Source: Trichomonas vaginalis G3 (Eukaryota; Parabasalia; Trichomonadida; Trichomonadidae). Taken from it: a stretch of 64,000 nucleotides of DNA. Shown in pieces: positions 31,655 to 40,175 of this stretch. A program made the position numbers and the translations under genes. The stretch is from the NCBI RefSeq assembly GCF_026262505.1, contig NC_067207.1:21358082-21422081 (forward strand). The letters are read 5' to 3'. The stretch's first letter is position 1. Every line of letters starts with the position of its first letter. The notes under the pieces were generated by a model that did not search any database, was not told the origin of the DNA, and saw nothing but the letters and a program-made list of their open reading frames with translations.

Positions 31655-32311
31655 ATGAGAAGACGTTTCACTAGTCAAAAGAACACTAACGCAAAAGCAG
31701 AGATTACGGTTGGTTATAACGTAAATGATGATAAATCACGAATTATTCAAAATGTTAAAGTTAATGTTAGCCCTGAATTAACAAGGTCAGCAACTCAACC
31801 AAATTTATTAACTCGTGACTTACCGAAAAAGGAGGAGGAGCAAAATAAAGAAGATGGAGACCCAATCATTTTATCTGAACCTGGTAAAGAACCTGTTGAA
31901 ATTCCCACTTATCCAACATACCCAGCACCACTTGATAACCCATATAAAATAGACATTAATTCTGAATTAATGAAAATTTACCGTGATATAATAATTAATA
32001 ATTATGATTCAATAATAAATTTAATTGATCAATCCGGTTTAATTATTTTACCTTATGAATCATTAATTCACATTATCGCCATTCTTTGTGATGTTCAAGA
32101 TTCAGACGTTAAGATTCAATTTTTCATAGATGATGAGGTTTCATGCTGCGGAACAGTTGCAAAAATAAATCCTATAAAGGATATTAGCACAATTAAGATA
32201 TCAAAGAACGGAACAACAACTGAACTTCATTTAACATATAATGATATTTATAATAAAATAGTTGATGAATATAAAATATCACTTGAAAAATTCTTTGTTA
32301 AGGCTATTTAA
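31655..32311 (+). CDS. MRRRFTSQ protein, 218 residues, Maverick structural module
   Basis: A basic start (MRRRFTSQKNTNAK), an acidic proline-rich linker (KEEEQNKEDGD, PTYPTYPAP) and a C-terminal helical plus beta part with a CC pair (DDEVSCCGTVAK). No family recognised. It sits fourth in the capsid operon-like run, in all three copies. A scaffolding or cementing role is a guess. It looks whole in E2. The stop overlaps the convergent gene's stop on TTAA. Confidence 0.6.
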   Translation: MRRRFTSQKNTNAKAEITVGYNVNDDKSRIIQNVKVNVSPELTRSATQPNLLTRDLPKKEEEQNKEDGDPIILSEPGKEPVEIPTYPTYPAPLDNPYKIDINSELMKIYRDIIINNYDSIINLIDQSGLIILPYESLIHIIAILCDVQDSDVKIQFFIDDEVSCCGTVAKINPIKDISTIKISKNGTTTELHLTYNDIYNKIVDEYKISLEKFFVKAI

Positions 32312-32659
32312 TATTCAAGCATTAACATTATCGAATAATAATCCTTTGAATCATAATCGATAATAATTGACCTTTCACCAGTTTCTATCGTTTGTTTTAT
32401 TTCTTTTTGTTCCCCACTATCTGGATCGGTCATTGTAATTGTTTTTGTTATAGTATCAGCTTTATCTTTAACTTCAATCTTTTTTCCATCGGGATATTTA
32501 AACCAAAATTCCAAAAATTCGATATTGTCAATCTGTTCATATTTTAATCTATCAATTACATTTTTAATACCATCTGAAAATCTTATGAAATGGTCATTAT
32601 ATGGGTTTGATTGAACTAAATTTGAATGAAGTGAAATATAACCTGTTGATGAATATGAC

Positions 32660-33970
32660 TAGGGATGCGACGGTTTTACGCCATGACCGTTTAAAAATAG
32701 AATAATACGCCATTTTTGGGGCCGAATGGCGGGTACGAAGTAGCCGCCATTCGGCCGAATAACAAAACAATACAAAATTATCGCCGTCCTTTTTTTTCTT
32801 TCTTTCTTTCTTTCTCTTTTTTTTTCTCTCTCTCTTTCTTTTCTCTTTCCTCTTTTTACTCCTCTTTCTCTTTTCATCATTAAACGTAGAAAGATATATT
32901 AATATTATTTTAAAATTAAAAAAAATAAAGAAAGTATAATAAGTAATTATTTAGTTAGCGATATATATATGTAAAGTGATAATATGAGGATAATCTGAGG
33001 AGGAGTCTGAGGATTAGACAGAGGAGTAGTTTGAGGAGTTTGATGATAATCTGAGGAGTTTGAGGAGTAGTCTGAGGAGTAGTCTGAGGTGTTTGAGGAT
33101 AATCTGAGGAGTTTGAGGATAATCTGAGGAGTCGTCTGAGGAGTAGTTTCAGGAGTTGTCTGAGGATAATTTGAGGAGTTTGAGGAGTAGTCTGAGGAGT
33201 TTGAGGATAATCTGAGGAGTTTGAGGATAATCTGAGGAGGAGTCTGAGGATTAGACTGAGGAGTTTGAGGAGTAGTCTGAGGATAATCTGAGAAGTCTGA
33301 GGATTAGACCGAGGAGTAGTTTGAGGATAATCTGAGGAGGAGTCTGAGGATTAGACTGAGGAGTAGTCTGATGAGGAGGGGTCTAAGGAGTAGTCTGAGG
33401 ATGATGAGTAATCTGATAAGGAATAGTCTGAGGATGATCTGAGGATAACCTGATGACTAGTCTAGGAGTGGTCTAATAAAAATGTAAAATATTTTCAAAG
33501 AAAAAATTCTATGAATTTTATATTTTAATTCTTAGCATTATACTGAATAAAATAAACATAAATATCAAAATTTGAAATTGAACACGCCAAAAAATTGATA
33601 ATCCGCATTCAATATTTTGTAAGTGGCGTACTTTTTGAATACTCGCCATACGCCTTGGAGTTCTCAATTTTGAATTCGCCTTTATTTGGGCGACCTCAGA
33701 AAAATACGCCATTAAGAAAATATTGTATGAGATTTTAAATTTGAACACGCTCTACCTTAAGGAATTAAATTTATTAAGATATATTTATATATAATAAACG
33801 ATTACTTAAAAAAAAGTATTTCATCGCTTATGTAAGTTTCAAAAAAATCACGAAAATAAAAAAATCAAGATTAAAATTTTATTTTTAATTTTTGAATTTC
33901 TCAAATGGCGAAATTTTTGGGCGAACAAAAAAATGTACGCCCGGTCAAATGGCGTATTTAACGCATCCCT
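32660..33970. mobile_element. hAT-like non-autonomous DNA transposon (1.3 kb) inside E2
   Basis: The ends are TAGGGATGCG and CGCATCCCT(A). AATATGAC lies on both sides (32652-32659 and 33971-33978), and E1 shows the empty site, so this is an insertion with a 7-8-bp duplication, as for hAT elements. Both subterminal parts repeat CGCCAT-type motifs (CGCCATTTTTGG, TACGCCATT, GGCGTATT). There is no transposase. The middle holds a pyrimidine run (32789-32878) and a GAGGAGT minisatellite. Confidence 0.8.
32984..33460. repeat. GAGGAGT/GAGGATAAT minisatellite
   Basis: Irregular repeats of 12-18 bases built from TGAGGAGTAGTC, TGAGGATAATC, TGAGGAGTT and TGAGGATTAGAC. Strand-biased purine content is strong. 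It has no coding value and lies within the hAT-like element. Confidence 0.9.
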
Positions 33971-34098
33971 AATATGACACTGACTCATATTTTCTGAAAA
34001 CACTAAAATTTATAACATGAATTCTTGAGGTAATCTTATTCTAGTTTTATTTATCACTGGAAAATAACGCTTTACCATATTTTTAATCGTAATAAAAA

Positions 34099-34839
34099 AT
34101 GTCAATTATCAATATTATTTCGAATAATAACTGTGAATTAAATTTAACAGTTAGCGGAATTTATAATGTTACTCTCGTTTCTGTGAGTGGTAAATTTAAT
34201 CCCATTCTTTTAGACCCTTCAGATTATATATCATTTATTAAAGATGACCATGAGCCGCATAGCGGCGGGGTTGTAGACCTTGAAAAAACGTATGATATGT
34301 ATATAAATAATGTGATAGCGAAATGGGATATTAACATGATTTTAAGTTATTTAAATGAATCATTTATCGTATGGTATGAAGAAAATTTTAAATCAAAACC
34401 CGATAAACTTTTTGAACTTGATGAAATAAATAACCTTATTAAATTCCCGCTGAAAATTAAATTTTGTACTCCTCATCTTCGTTCATTGTTGGGGATATTA
34501 AATTTTGAAAAAGATGTTGGGGATGTTTTGTATTCTGACACTGGTTCCAATTTCATTTTAATCAAATGTGATAAAGTTAATACCTCAATGAGATTTTCAC
34601 ATCAAACATTAGACCCTAACTCTTACCCATCAATACAAAACATTTTATCCATCAACTTAAACACATTTTCTTTATCATATCCGTTTCAATTATCCGGGAA
34701 TTCATTTATTCTTCATTCAAAAGATTTATCAAATATTAAATTTAGAATAACTGACCTATTTGATTGTGATTTAGAATTTATGAATGAAATATTATGGCAA
34801 TTTCAAATAGAGAAAATAGCTGATGAGATAACGGATTAA
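34099..34839 (+). CDS. Penton-like minor capsid candidate, 246 residues
   Basis: Beta-rich with a C-terminal phrase SNIKFRITDLFDCDLEF followed by WQFQIEKI. This resembles the strand pair at the end of Polinton and adintovirus penton proteins (an FRLTD... then W.F.LEI pattern known to me from the family). Size and position next to the fibre gene fit a vertex protein on which a fibre stands. Confidence is moderate. The copy looks whole and carries an in-frame 30-bp double-hairpin module. It diverges from the 159-residue gene over a 20-base gap. Confidence 0.5.
   Translation: MSIINIISNNNCELNLTVSGIYNVTLVSVSGKFNPILLDPSDYISFIKDDHEPHSGGVVDLEKTYDMYINNVIAKWDINMILSYLNESFIVWYEENFKSKPDKLFELDEINNLIKFPLKIKFCTPHLRSLLGILNFEKDVGDVLYSDTGSNFILIKCDKVNTSMRFSHQTLDPNSYPSIQNILSINLNTFSLSYPFQLSGNSFILHSKDLSNIKFRITDLFDCDLEFMNEILWQFQIEKIADEITD
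34249..34279. repeat. Double-hairpin module, in frame, in the penton-like gene (E2 only)
   Basis: GAGCCGC-ATA-GCGGC then GGGG-TTGTA-GACC, 30 bp relative to the other copies. E4 reads GACCATGAAAA here and E1 reads GACCTTGAAAA. These equal the left and right junctions of the filled E2 site respectively. The module adds EPHSGGVVD-type residues. Confidence 0.85.
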
Positions 34840-34863
34840 ATATTTATTTTTAAATCATAATAA

Positions 34864-37078
34864 ATGATTAAACAACAGCAACCACAACAACTTAAGGCGC
34901 AAAGCACCAGGTCCCTCAGACCATTACATACGCCATATATGCATATAATTCAAAGACGGCAGAACAAACGCAAAGGTTGAAATATGGAGATTTGGAGATA
35001 GTATTGAAAAATGAACATTTCGAATTCGTTTGCAAAGGTGGTGCAGTGATATCAAATATAAAAGAAATTTTATTTATGAATTCTAAAATTAAAGGTATAA
35101 CGGATGATATAACATCAATTCCACCAGAAGAACAGAGATATTACGCATTAAATGCATTTCCTAAAGTTTTGAAGATTGGAAGATTTAATTTAAATGAGGA
35201 ATTCATAGAAGGTTTCCTAAATGACATAATGAAGAGGGTGGATAAGGAATATGTGGATAGTGAGTTAATGAAGAAAGCAGATAAGGAATATGTTAATACT
35301 GAATTAAATAAGAAGGCAAATTTGGTTTATGTTGATGAAAAAGATAATGAAATTAAAGAAAAGGTTGAATGGTATCATGAATGGACATTGGAGACTTTTA
35401 AAGTTAAAGCTGATACAGAATGGGTTTCAGGATGTTTAGACCTTAAAGCAGATAAAACTTATGTTAACGATGAGTTAGAGAAGAAAGCAGATAAAACATA
35501 TGTTAACAATGAGTTAGAGAAGAAAGCAGATAAGGAAAAAGTTATTTCATTCATTAATACTGAGTTAGCAAAGAAAGCTGATATATCATTTGTTAATGAA
35601 GAAATAAAACAATCAGAGGTCTATTTTACTCCACCATTTTTAAATTTTATGAAATCATCAGATAAAACCTTTGATATAGATTCTTTTGAATGGATATGTT
35701 TCGATGGAGTGACCACGTATTTATTTTATACAGCTGGAGTGCTTTATTATTTTAAAACAAATGATTTTAAAAACTATGAATCATTTACTCCATCTGTTTG
35801 GAATCCTGATACACGAAAGCCAATCATTAATCCAAGAATTTTATATGTTGAATATAATAACGGTAAATTTATGGGAATGATAATGGTTGGAGATGATTTT
35901 TGCCCTTGTTATTCATTCGATTGTATCCAATGGTTCAAATGTAATTTAAATCAAGATGCTAAATTTAAATATCCAAATAATCCAATTAGATGCGTTAATA
36001 ATAAATGGGTACTAATTTATGAAGTCAATCAAATTTTCATTAGTGAGGATGGGATAAATTATTATATGTTTAGTATGATGTCATCAGATTTGGAAATTGA
36101 TTATACAAGTAAGTGGTATTACATTAACAACATGTATTTTATCCTACAAGATCATATTCAATACCATTTGGTCGTTTTGAACAAATTTTTCAAGCTGATG
36201 GAGACATTGAAGCTTTATGTTATGCTTCAAATGTTTGTGTTCTTGTTTCAGGTGGTATGGTCTATTCATATCCTGTAAGTTATAACAGACATATTTATTT
36301 ATCACAAGATTTTTCACAGGATCCAGAGAAAACACCAAGTTGGGAATTGGTTTATTCATTCACTCCAAAATTTACTCGAAATTATAGATTTACAAATTTT
36401 TTTATATTGATGGTATTTCATTGCTTTAGGATGTGGTGATTTAGTAAATATCAGTAGTGATGGAAGAAATGGTCTGAAATCACAAAATTTCAAGATGTTA
36501 GAAAAGCAATTTTCAAAAATAATACGTTAATATTGATGACAAGACCAGTTTTAAATACTCACCCAGTTTCAATATTATATAATAAATTCAATATTCATAA
36601 TGGATTAAATACAATTCTTGAGATGATTTACCCCATTGGTTCAATATATACATCAATGAATTCAACAAATCCAGCTGATGTATTCGGTTTCGATACATGG
36701 CAACAAATAACCGATCGTTTCCTCTACTGTGCTAATAGTTCAAAACAAACCGGTGGAAGTATAAAGATTACGGGAGAAAATTTACCTGCTCACAGTCATT
36801 ATGTTAATTTAAACACTCAAGATCGGTGGCATAGTCATACTTATACTAATTCGTTTGAATATCCTGATGGAAATAATGGATTTCCTGATGGATGGTCTGA
36901 TAGAGACGCTAGCAGGGGTAAATATTGGTATGGTAATAAAAAGATGGAATGAAGGATATACTTCAAACGGTTCGGTACACATTCACATAATGTTTCAGGA
37001 TATACACAAACGACAGGAAGAGGTATAGATTACATGCCACCTTATATTACGGTTTATGCATGGTTTCGCGTTCAATGA
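34864..37078 (+). pseudogene. Phage-type tail-fibre-like gene of E2, with an extra beta-propeller-like part
   Basis: Parts in order: an N-terminal anchor shared by all copies; a shaft of [AT]DKEYV[DN].EL.KK repeats of the kind found in phage tail fibres; a middle part (about 35620-36530) with SFDCIQW and SEDGINYY boxes like sialidase Asp-boxes; and a tail-collar-type end (YPIGSIYTSMNSTNP, GFDTWQQI, RFLYCAN, LPAHSH, YMPPYITVYAWFR). The middle part is absent from E4. The gene is broken (about five breaks). Such a protein would be a receptor-binding fibre on the virion. Confidence 0.7.
34896..34922. repeat. Double-hairpin module in the fibre gene (E2)
   Basis: GGCGC-AAA-GCACC followed by GGTC-CCTCA-GACC; counterpart of 20421-20448 in E1. 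Absent from E4. Confidence 0.7.
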
Positions 37079-37140
37079 ACGCTCAATGTTTGTTTCACAA
37101 ACTTTAGAACGGCATAATTTAAATTTTTATTTTAGTATAA

Positions 37141-37257
37141 ATGAAGATTCTACCATATGGTGTTATTGGAAGAGATAAATATGGAAACCCAATATTTGAT
37201 CCAAAGTTAAAATTAAAGTTACTGAAACCAAAACAGAATGAAAAAGAGAAAAAATGA
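37141..37257 (+). CDS. Very small Maverick protein (38 residues)
   Basis: MKILPYGVIGRDKYGNPIFD, then a Lys-rich tail. It has the full upstream motif (TTTAAATTTTTATTTTAGTATAA) before the ATG. It is one of two tiny genes at the place where E1 and E4 have the helicase-primase cassette. Unknown function; the coding call rests on promoter motif and frame. Confidence 0.4.
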   Translation: MKILPYGVIGRDKYGNPIFDPKLKLKLLKPKQNEKEKK

Positions 37258-37315
37258 GAAATGAGAAAATGAGAAAGAAAAAAATTTAAATTATGCAATT
37301 TTATTTTTATCATAA

Positions 37316-37495
37316 ATGACAAAATTAATTAAGCCAACTATTTCTAAATTAATGATACCAATGAAATCATTTCATGGAGTACTTATCCCAGGTTCTTCAC
37401 AATTAGCCGGGGCAAGTGTTGTGGCTCAAGGTGGAACATTAGCGAATCCATTCAAATTAACTAAAGATGAACTTAATAAAATGATGATAAAATAA
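37316..37495 (+). CDS. Very small Maverick protein (59 residues)
   Basis: MTKLIKPTISKLMIPMKSFH, a Gly/Ala/Ser middle (GSSQLAGASVVAQGG) and LTKDELNKMMIK. The motif CAATTTTATTTTTATCATAA precedes the ATG. No homologue elsewhere in the window. Unknown. Confidence 0.45.
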   Translation: MTKLIKPTISKLMIPMKSFHGVLIPGSSQLAGASVVAQGGTLANPFKLTKDELNKMMIK

Positions 37496-37523
37496 CTGAT
37501 AACAAAATTTTATTTTTATATAA

Positions 37524-37709
37524 ATGGATACCCCACAAGCTCAAAATTTACCACGAATCATAACAAGGGAGGAAATGATAAAAATGATGCAAGAACGAAT
37601 TAAAAACAACAAACCACGAAAACCGAGAAGATGCGGTTATGCAGTAATGATGGAAAGAAGAACCCAGAAGGGTTCGGCGTCTCGAAGAGACGTTGTCGAA
37701 GAGGAATAA
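37524..37709 (+). CDS. Small basic Maverick protein (61 residues, E2 copy)
   Basis: Same family as 25534-25698, with the same MDTPQAQNLPRIITREE start. The C-terminal tail differs because a double-hairpin module lies in it (37659-37691). Confidence 0.6.
   Translation: MDTPQAQNLPRIITREEMIKMMQERIKNNKPRKPRRCGYAVMMERRTQKGSASRRDVVEEE
37659..37691. repeat. Double-hairpin module in the 61-residue gene (E2 only)
   Basis: Stems GAACCC-AGAA-GGGTTC and GTCTC-GAA-GAGAC. E1 and E4 lack about 28 bp at this place (E1 goes from GGAAAG to AGAGACG directly). Confidence 0.85.
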
Positions 37710-37712
37710 AAA

Positions 37713-38033
37713 TTAAATTTGGATTGAGTTTAAAAATTCATCTTTATTAAATTCATCTCTTCCAATCAATTTATTTATTCTATTAAATTCTTTTATTTTT
37801 GCTTCACTCAGTTTAAGGATTGAACGGTAAGTTTCTAATTTTTCGATTATTTCTTTCCTCTCTTTATCGTTTTCAATTACTTTAGTTTTATGGGCATCAG
37901 CCCCGCCGCATTGCGGCTTCTTTTTGTAATAGCATATTTTTGATTTAATTCTGTTTAGTTTCTTTTTATATTCATTGTCTGGACTCTGAATCTTAATTGA
38001 ATCAGGACTCTTGGCTGCTTTGTTGTCACTCAT
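37713..38033 (-). CDS. Maverick conserved basic protein (106 residues, E2 copy)
   Basis: Same family as 25712-25990, with an extra SIKIQSPDN stretch near the start and a slightly different tail. Lys-rich. The start follows TTTAATTTTTTTATTTCGTAAG. It looks whole. Unknown function. Confidence 0.6.
   Translation of the reverse strand: MSDNKAAKSPDSIKIQSPDNEYKKKLNRIKSKICYYKKKPQCGGADAHKTKVIENDKERKEIIEKLETYRSILKLSEAKIKEFNRINKLIGRDEFNKDEFLNSIQI
37892..37919. repeat. Double-hairpin module in the 106-residue gene (E2)
   Basis: Minus strand: GCCGC-AAT-GCGGC then GGGC-TGAT-GCCC, two perfect stems. It encodes the KPQCGGADAH part of the protein. Confidence 0.75.
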
Positions 38034-38052
38034 TTCTTACGAAATAAAAAAA

Positions 38053-39645
38053 TTAAATATTATTTAAATATAATGGAGTAATAAAATAAATCGGAATTTC
38101 TATTAATTTATTGTCAACTTCAACTAATGCATTGCCGTTAATATATCTAACAAATTCAGCTATTGTGTCAAATCTTCGTCTTCTTTTTGTCATTGATTTA
38201 TCAGTTTTTCCATAATCGAGATGAATCAAAACTTTATCCCCTTGTTTAAAATTCATGAGCCCCGAATTAATTTGTTCACGTTTAACATCATTTAACCTTT
38301 CCATTTGCTTTCTAATATATTCCCATTCTTTTGAAATATCATTTTTCATTTCCACTGGTTTCATGTTTATAGTTCTATGCCATGTATTATTGTAATAATA
38401 TACTAACTGCTGTATGATGGAGTCATGATTTCCATCCCAGTATATCTGACCGTTAACCCCTAACGCATCTCTAAGAGTTCTCATTACCGCATCAACTATT
38501 TTATTATGAAACGTATATGGAGAAGATGAGAAGTAAAAATTAATTTGTGGGAAATAATGAGCCATAGCTGCCTGAAATCCTTTATCACCATCACCCCTTA
38601 TATTATCTACTCTTTCATGATCTAGTAAGTATTGAATAGCTCTTCTTGTTTCCTGTTCTGTTTTCCCTTTCACCGGAATGCAATATAAATATCTAGTGTT
38701 AATGTTAATGGCAAATAAATAAGTAACGTTTCCTTTTGAATATTCCAGATGATCGATTTCGTATGAATATGGATATGGTGCAAATGAAGGGCGACTAAAT
38801 TTTTCCTTTAACGGTTGAATTTTCGGGTCAATTGGTTTATTTAATATCTTGAAATCCTTTTTAAAATCTTTTTGTTTCTTTGGTGATTGAAATGGATATA
38901 ATAAAGTGAATGATGAAGGATTAACTGAAGAAGGAAGAGGTACTGTCGTTGGAGGCTTTGGTGTTGCAGGTGGTTTAATTTTATCTGCTTTGATTTTGGA
39001 TGATGAAGTTTTAGTTGTTGATTTTCCTTTCATTAATTCTGGATGTATTCTATTCATTTGTTTTAAATATGCTGTATATAAAGGTTTGATATACTTTCCC
39101 ACTTCGAGTTTATGTTGAAGGATGAATTCCAAAAGTTGATCTTCATTTAAAAGTCGGGCTGAATATGGTTTAACTAATGAATCATAAATTAAAGCTTGTG
39201 CTTCATTTATGGTCTGAAGGACCTGGGCGTTTTGCACCTTTAGCTGTTGAACATTTGCTACTTTCTCTTTTGGTGTTGTTTTCGGCTTTTTCTTCTTTTG
39301 TTTTTGTTCCTTTGGCTTTTGCGGCTCAGGATTATATAATTTATATAATTCATCAATATCTTCTTCTGTTAATACTTTATTTTTGAAATCTTTCAACTGT
39401 TTAAGTTGTGATTTAGTTTTTCCCTTTGTATATTCATTATTTTTAATTTTGTCTTTAATTTCAGAAATTATTTTATCATGATATTTCAAAATTTCATTTT
39501 TATAATATGGATAATAATAATCCATATCATCACCCGTTATATTTTTATTATGTTTTTGGAGATATGATTTTAATTCATAATAATTAAGAAAATTTTGATT
39601 AAGTACTAAATCATCAATTAAATTTTCTAAATCTGCGTTATCCAT
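38053..39645 (-). CDS. Maverick integrase (retroviral-type DDE), 530 residues
   Basis: A long charged N-terminal part (1-270) with a KPKEQKQKKKKPKTTPKEK linker precedes an integrase core. The first acidic residue lies in YEIDHLEYS and the second in IRGDGDKGF; the third falls in the conserved helix HNKIVDAVMRTLRD. The C-terminal domain KFKQGDKVLIHLDYG... with TPLYL resembles the chromodomain/SH3-like tail of this family. It catalyses strand transfer giving the 6-bp duplication. It looks whole. It contains a double-hairpin module at 39211. The start follows TTTATTTTATTTTTATATAA. Confidence 0.9.
   Translation of the reverse strand: MDNADLENLIDDLVLNQNFLNYYELKSYLQKHNKNITGDDMDYYYPYYKNEILKYHDKIISEIKDKIKNNEYTKGKTKSQLKQLKDFKNKVLTEEDIDELYKLYNPEPQKPKEQKQKKKKPKTTPKEKVANVQQLKVQNAQVLQTINEAQALIYDSLVKPYSARLLNEDQLLEFILQHKLEVGKYIKPLYTAYLKQMNRIHPELMKGKSTTKTSSSKIKADKIKPPATPKPPTTVPLPSSVNPSSFTLLYPFQSPKKQKDFKKDFKILNKPIDPKIQPLKEKFSRPSFAPYPYSYEIDHLEYSKGNVTYLFAININTRYLYCIPVKGKTEQETRRAIQYLLDHERVDNIRGDGDKGFQAAMAHYFPQINFYFSSSPYTFHNKIVDAVMRTLRDALGVNGQIYWDGNHDSIIQQLVYYYNNTWHRTINMKPVEMKNDISKEWEYIRKQMERLNDVKREQINSGLMNFKQGDKVLIHLDYGKTDKSMTKRRRRFDTIAEFVRYINGNALVEVDNKLIEIPIYFITPLYLNNI
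39211..39238. repeat. Double-hairpin module in the integrase gene
   Basis: Minus strand: GGTGC-AAAA-CGCC followed by GGTC-CTTCA-GACC. This is almost the sequence of the fibre-gene module and gives the same peptide type (QQLKVQNAQVLQT against QQLKAQSTQVPQT). Confidence 0.65.
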
Positions 39646-39669
39646 TTATATAAAAATAAAATAAATGTT

Positions 39670-40122
39670 TTAAGGGTGCCCACCTCTTTGAATCATAGTA
39701 TCAAAACCATTATTTACATATTGAATCGCATCATTAACGGTTCCTCCTTCTAAAACGGTATCAAATGGTGGAGTCCAGATTTCCTGATGATGATCATAAA
39801 ATCCAGCAAAATTAACCGTATTATTAGGTAAAATATGAATCTCAGCGGTATATCTTCTATCTAAATTTGGATGCCTTATATGTATACCATTACTGCCCGG
39901 ATAAAATCTCAAACCTTGATTTTGTTGACGCATCAAATTATTGAAATTTCTTTCTTCAGGGGTGAATGTTCTTCTCCGTTGACGTTGTGGTGGTGGTCGT
40001 TGTTGCTGCTGTTGATGCTGTGGTGGGATTTGAAAAATTCGTTGCGGTTGATTATTTGGAATCTGAAAGTTAAAACCATTTGGTATAAATCTATTCGGTT
40101 CCTTTTGTCTCTTCTGTGGCAT
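39670..40122 (-). CDS. Maverick Gln/Pro/Arg-rich protein, 150 residues
   Basis: The first half is low in complexity (QHQQQQQRPPPQRQRRR). The second half is a compact beta-rich domain (GLRFYPGSNGIHIRH, RRYTAEIHILPN, VNFAGFYDHH) ending MIQRGGHP. No family recognised. It lies between integrase and polymerase on the same strand. The basic Gln-rich part suggests nucleic-acid or protein contact. Only this copy is in the window. Confidence 0.6.
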   Translation of the reverse strand: MPQKRQKEPNRFIPNGFNFQIPNNQPQRIFQIPPQHQQQQQRPPPQRQRRRTFTPEERNFNNLMRQQNQGLRFYPGSNGIHIRHPNLDRRYTAEIHILPNNTVNFAGFYDHHQEIWTPPFDTVLEGGTVNDAIQYVNNGFDTMIQRGGHP

Positions 40123-40175
40123 TTTTAAAAAAAAATTTTAAATTCATGACTCAACCCCTACGTTTTTAAATTGTA

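Larger units (their letters stand above)
32308..34078 (-). pseudogene. E2 copy of the 159-residue gene, split by a hAT-like element
   Basis: Both parts match the gene at 19159-19638. A 1.3-kb hAT-like element sits inside it, and the copy is broken elsewhere too (about two breaks in all). Confidence 0.8.

Noticed and set aside
32659-32880. 73-codon frame rich in Lys, Glu and Arg
   Set aside because: It is the translation of the pyrimidine run inside the hAT-like element.
37119-37322. 67-codon minus-strand frame
   Set aside because: Antisense of the 38-residue gene and its promoter; Phe/Ser-rich shadow.
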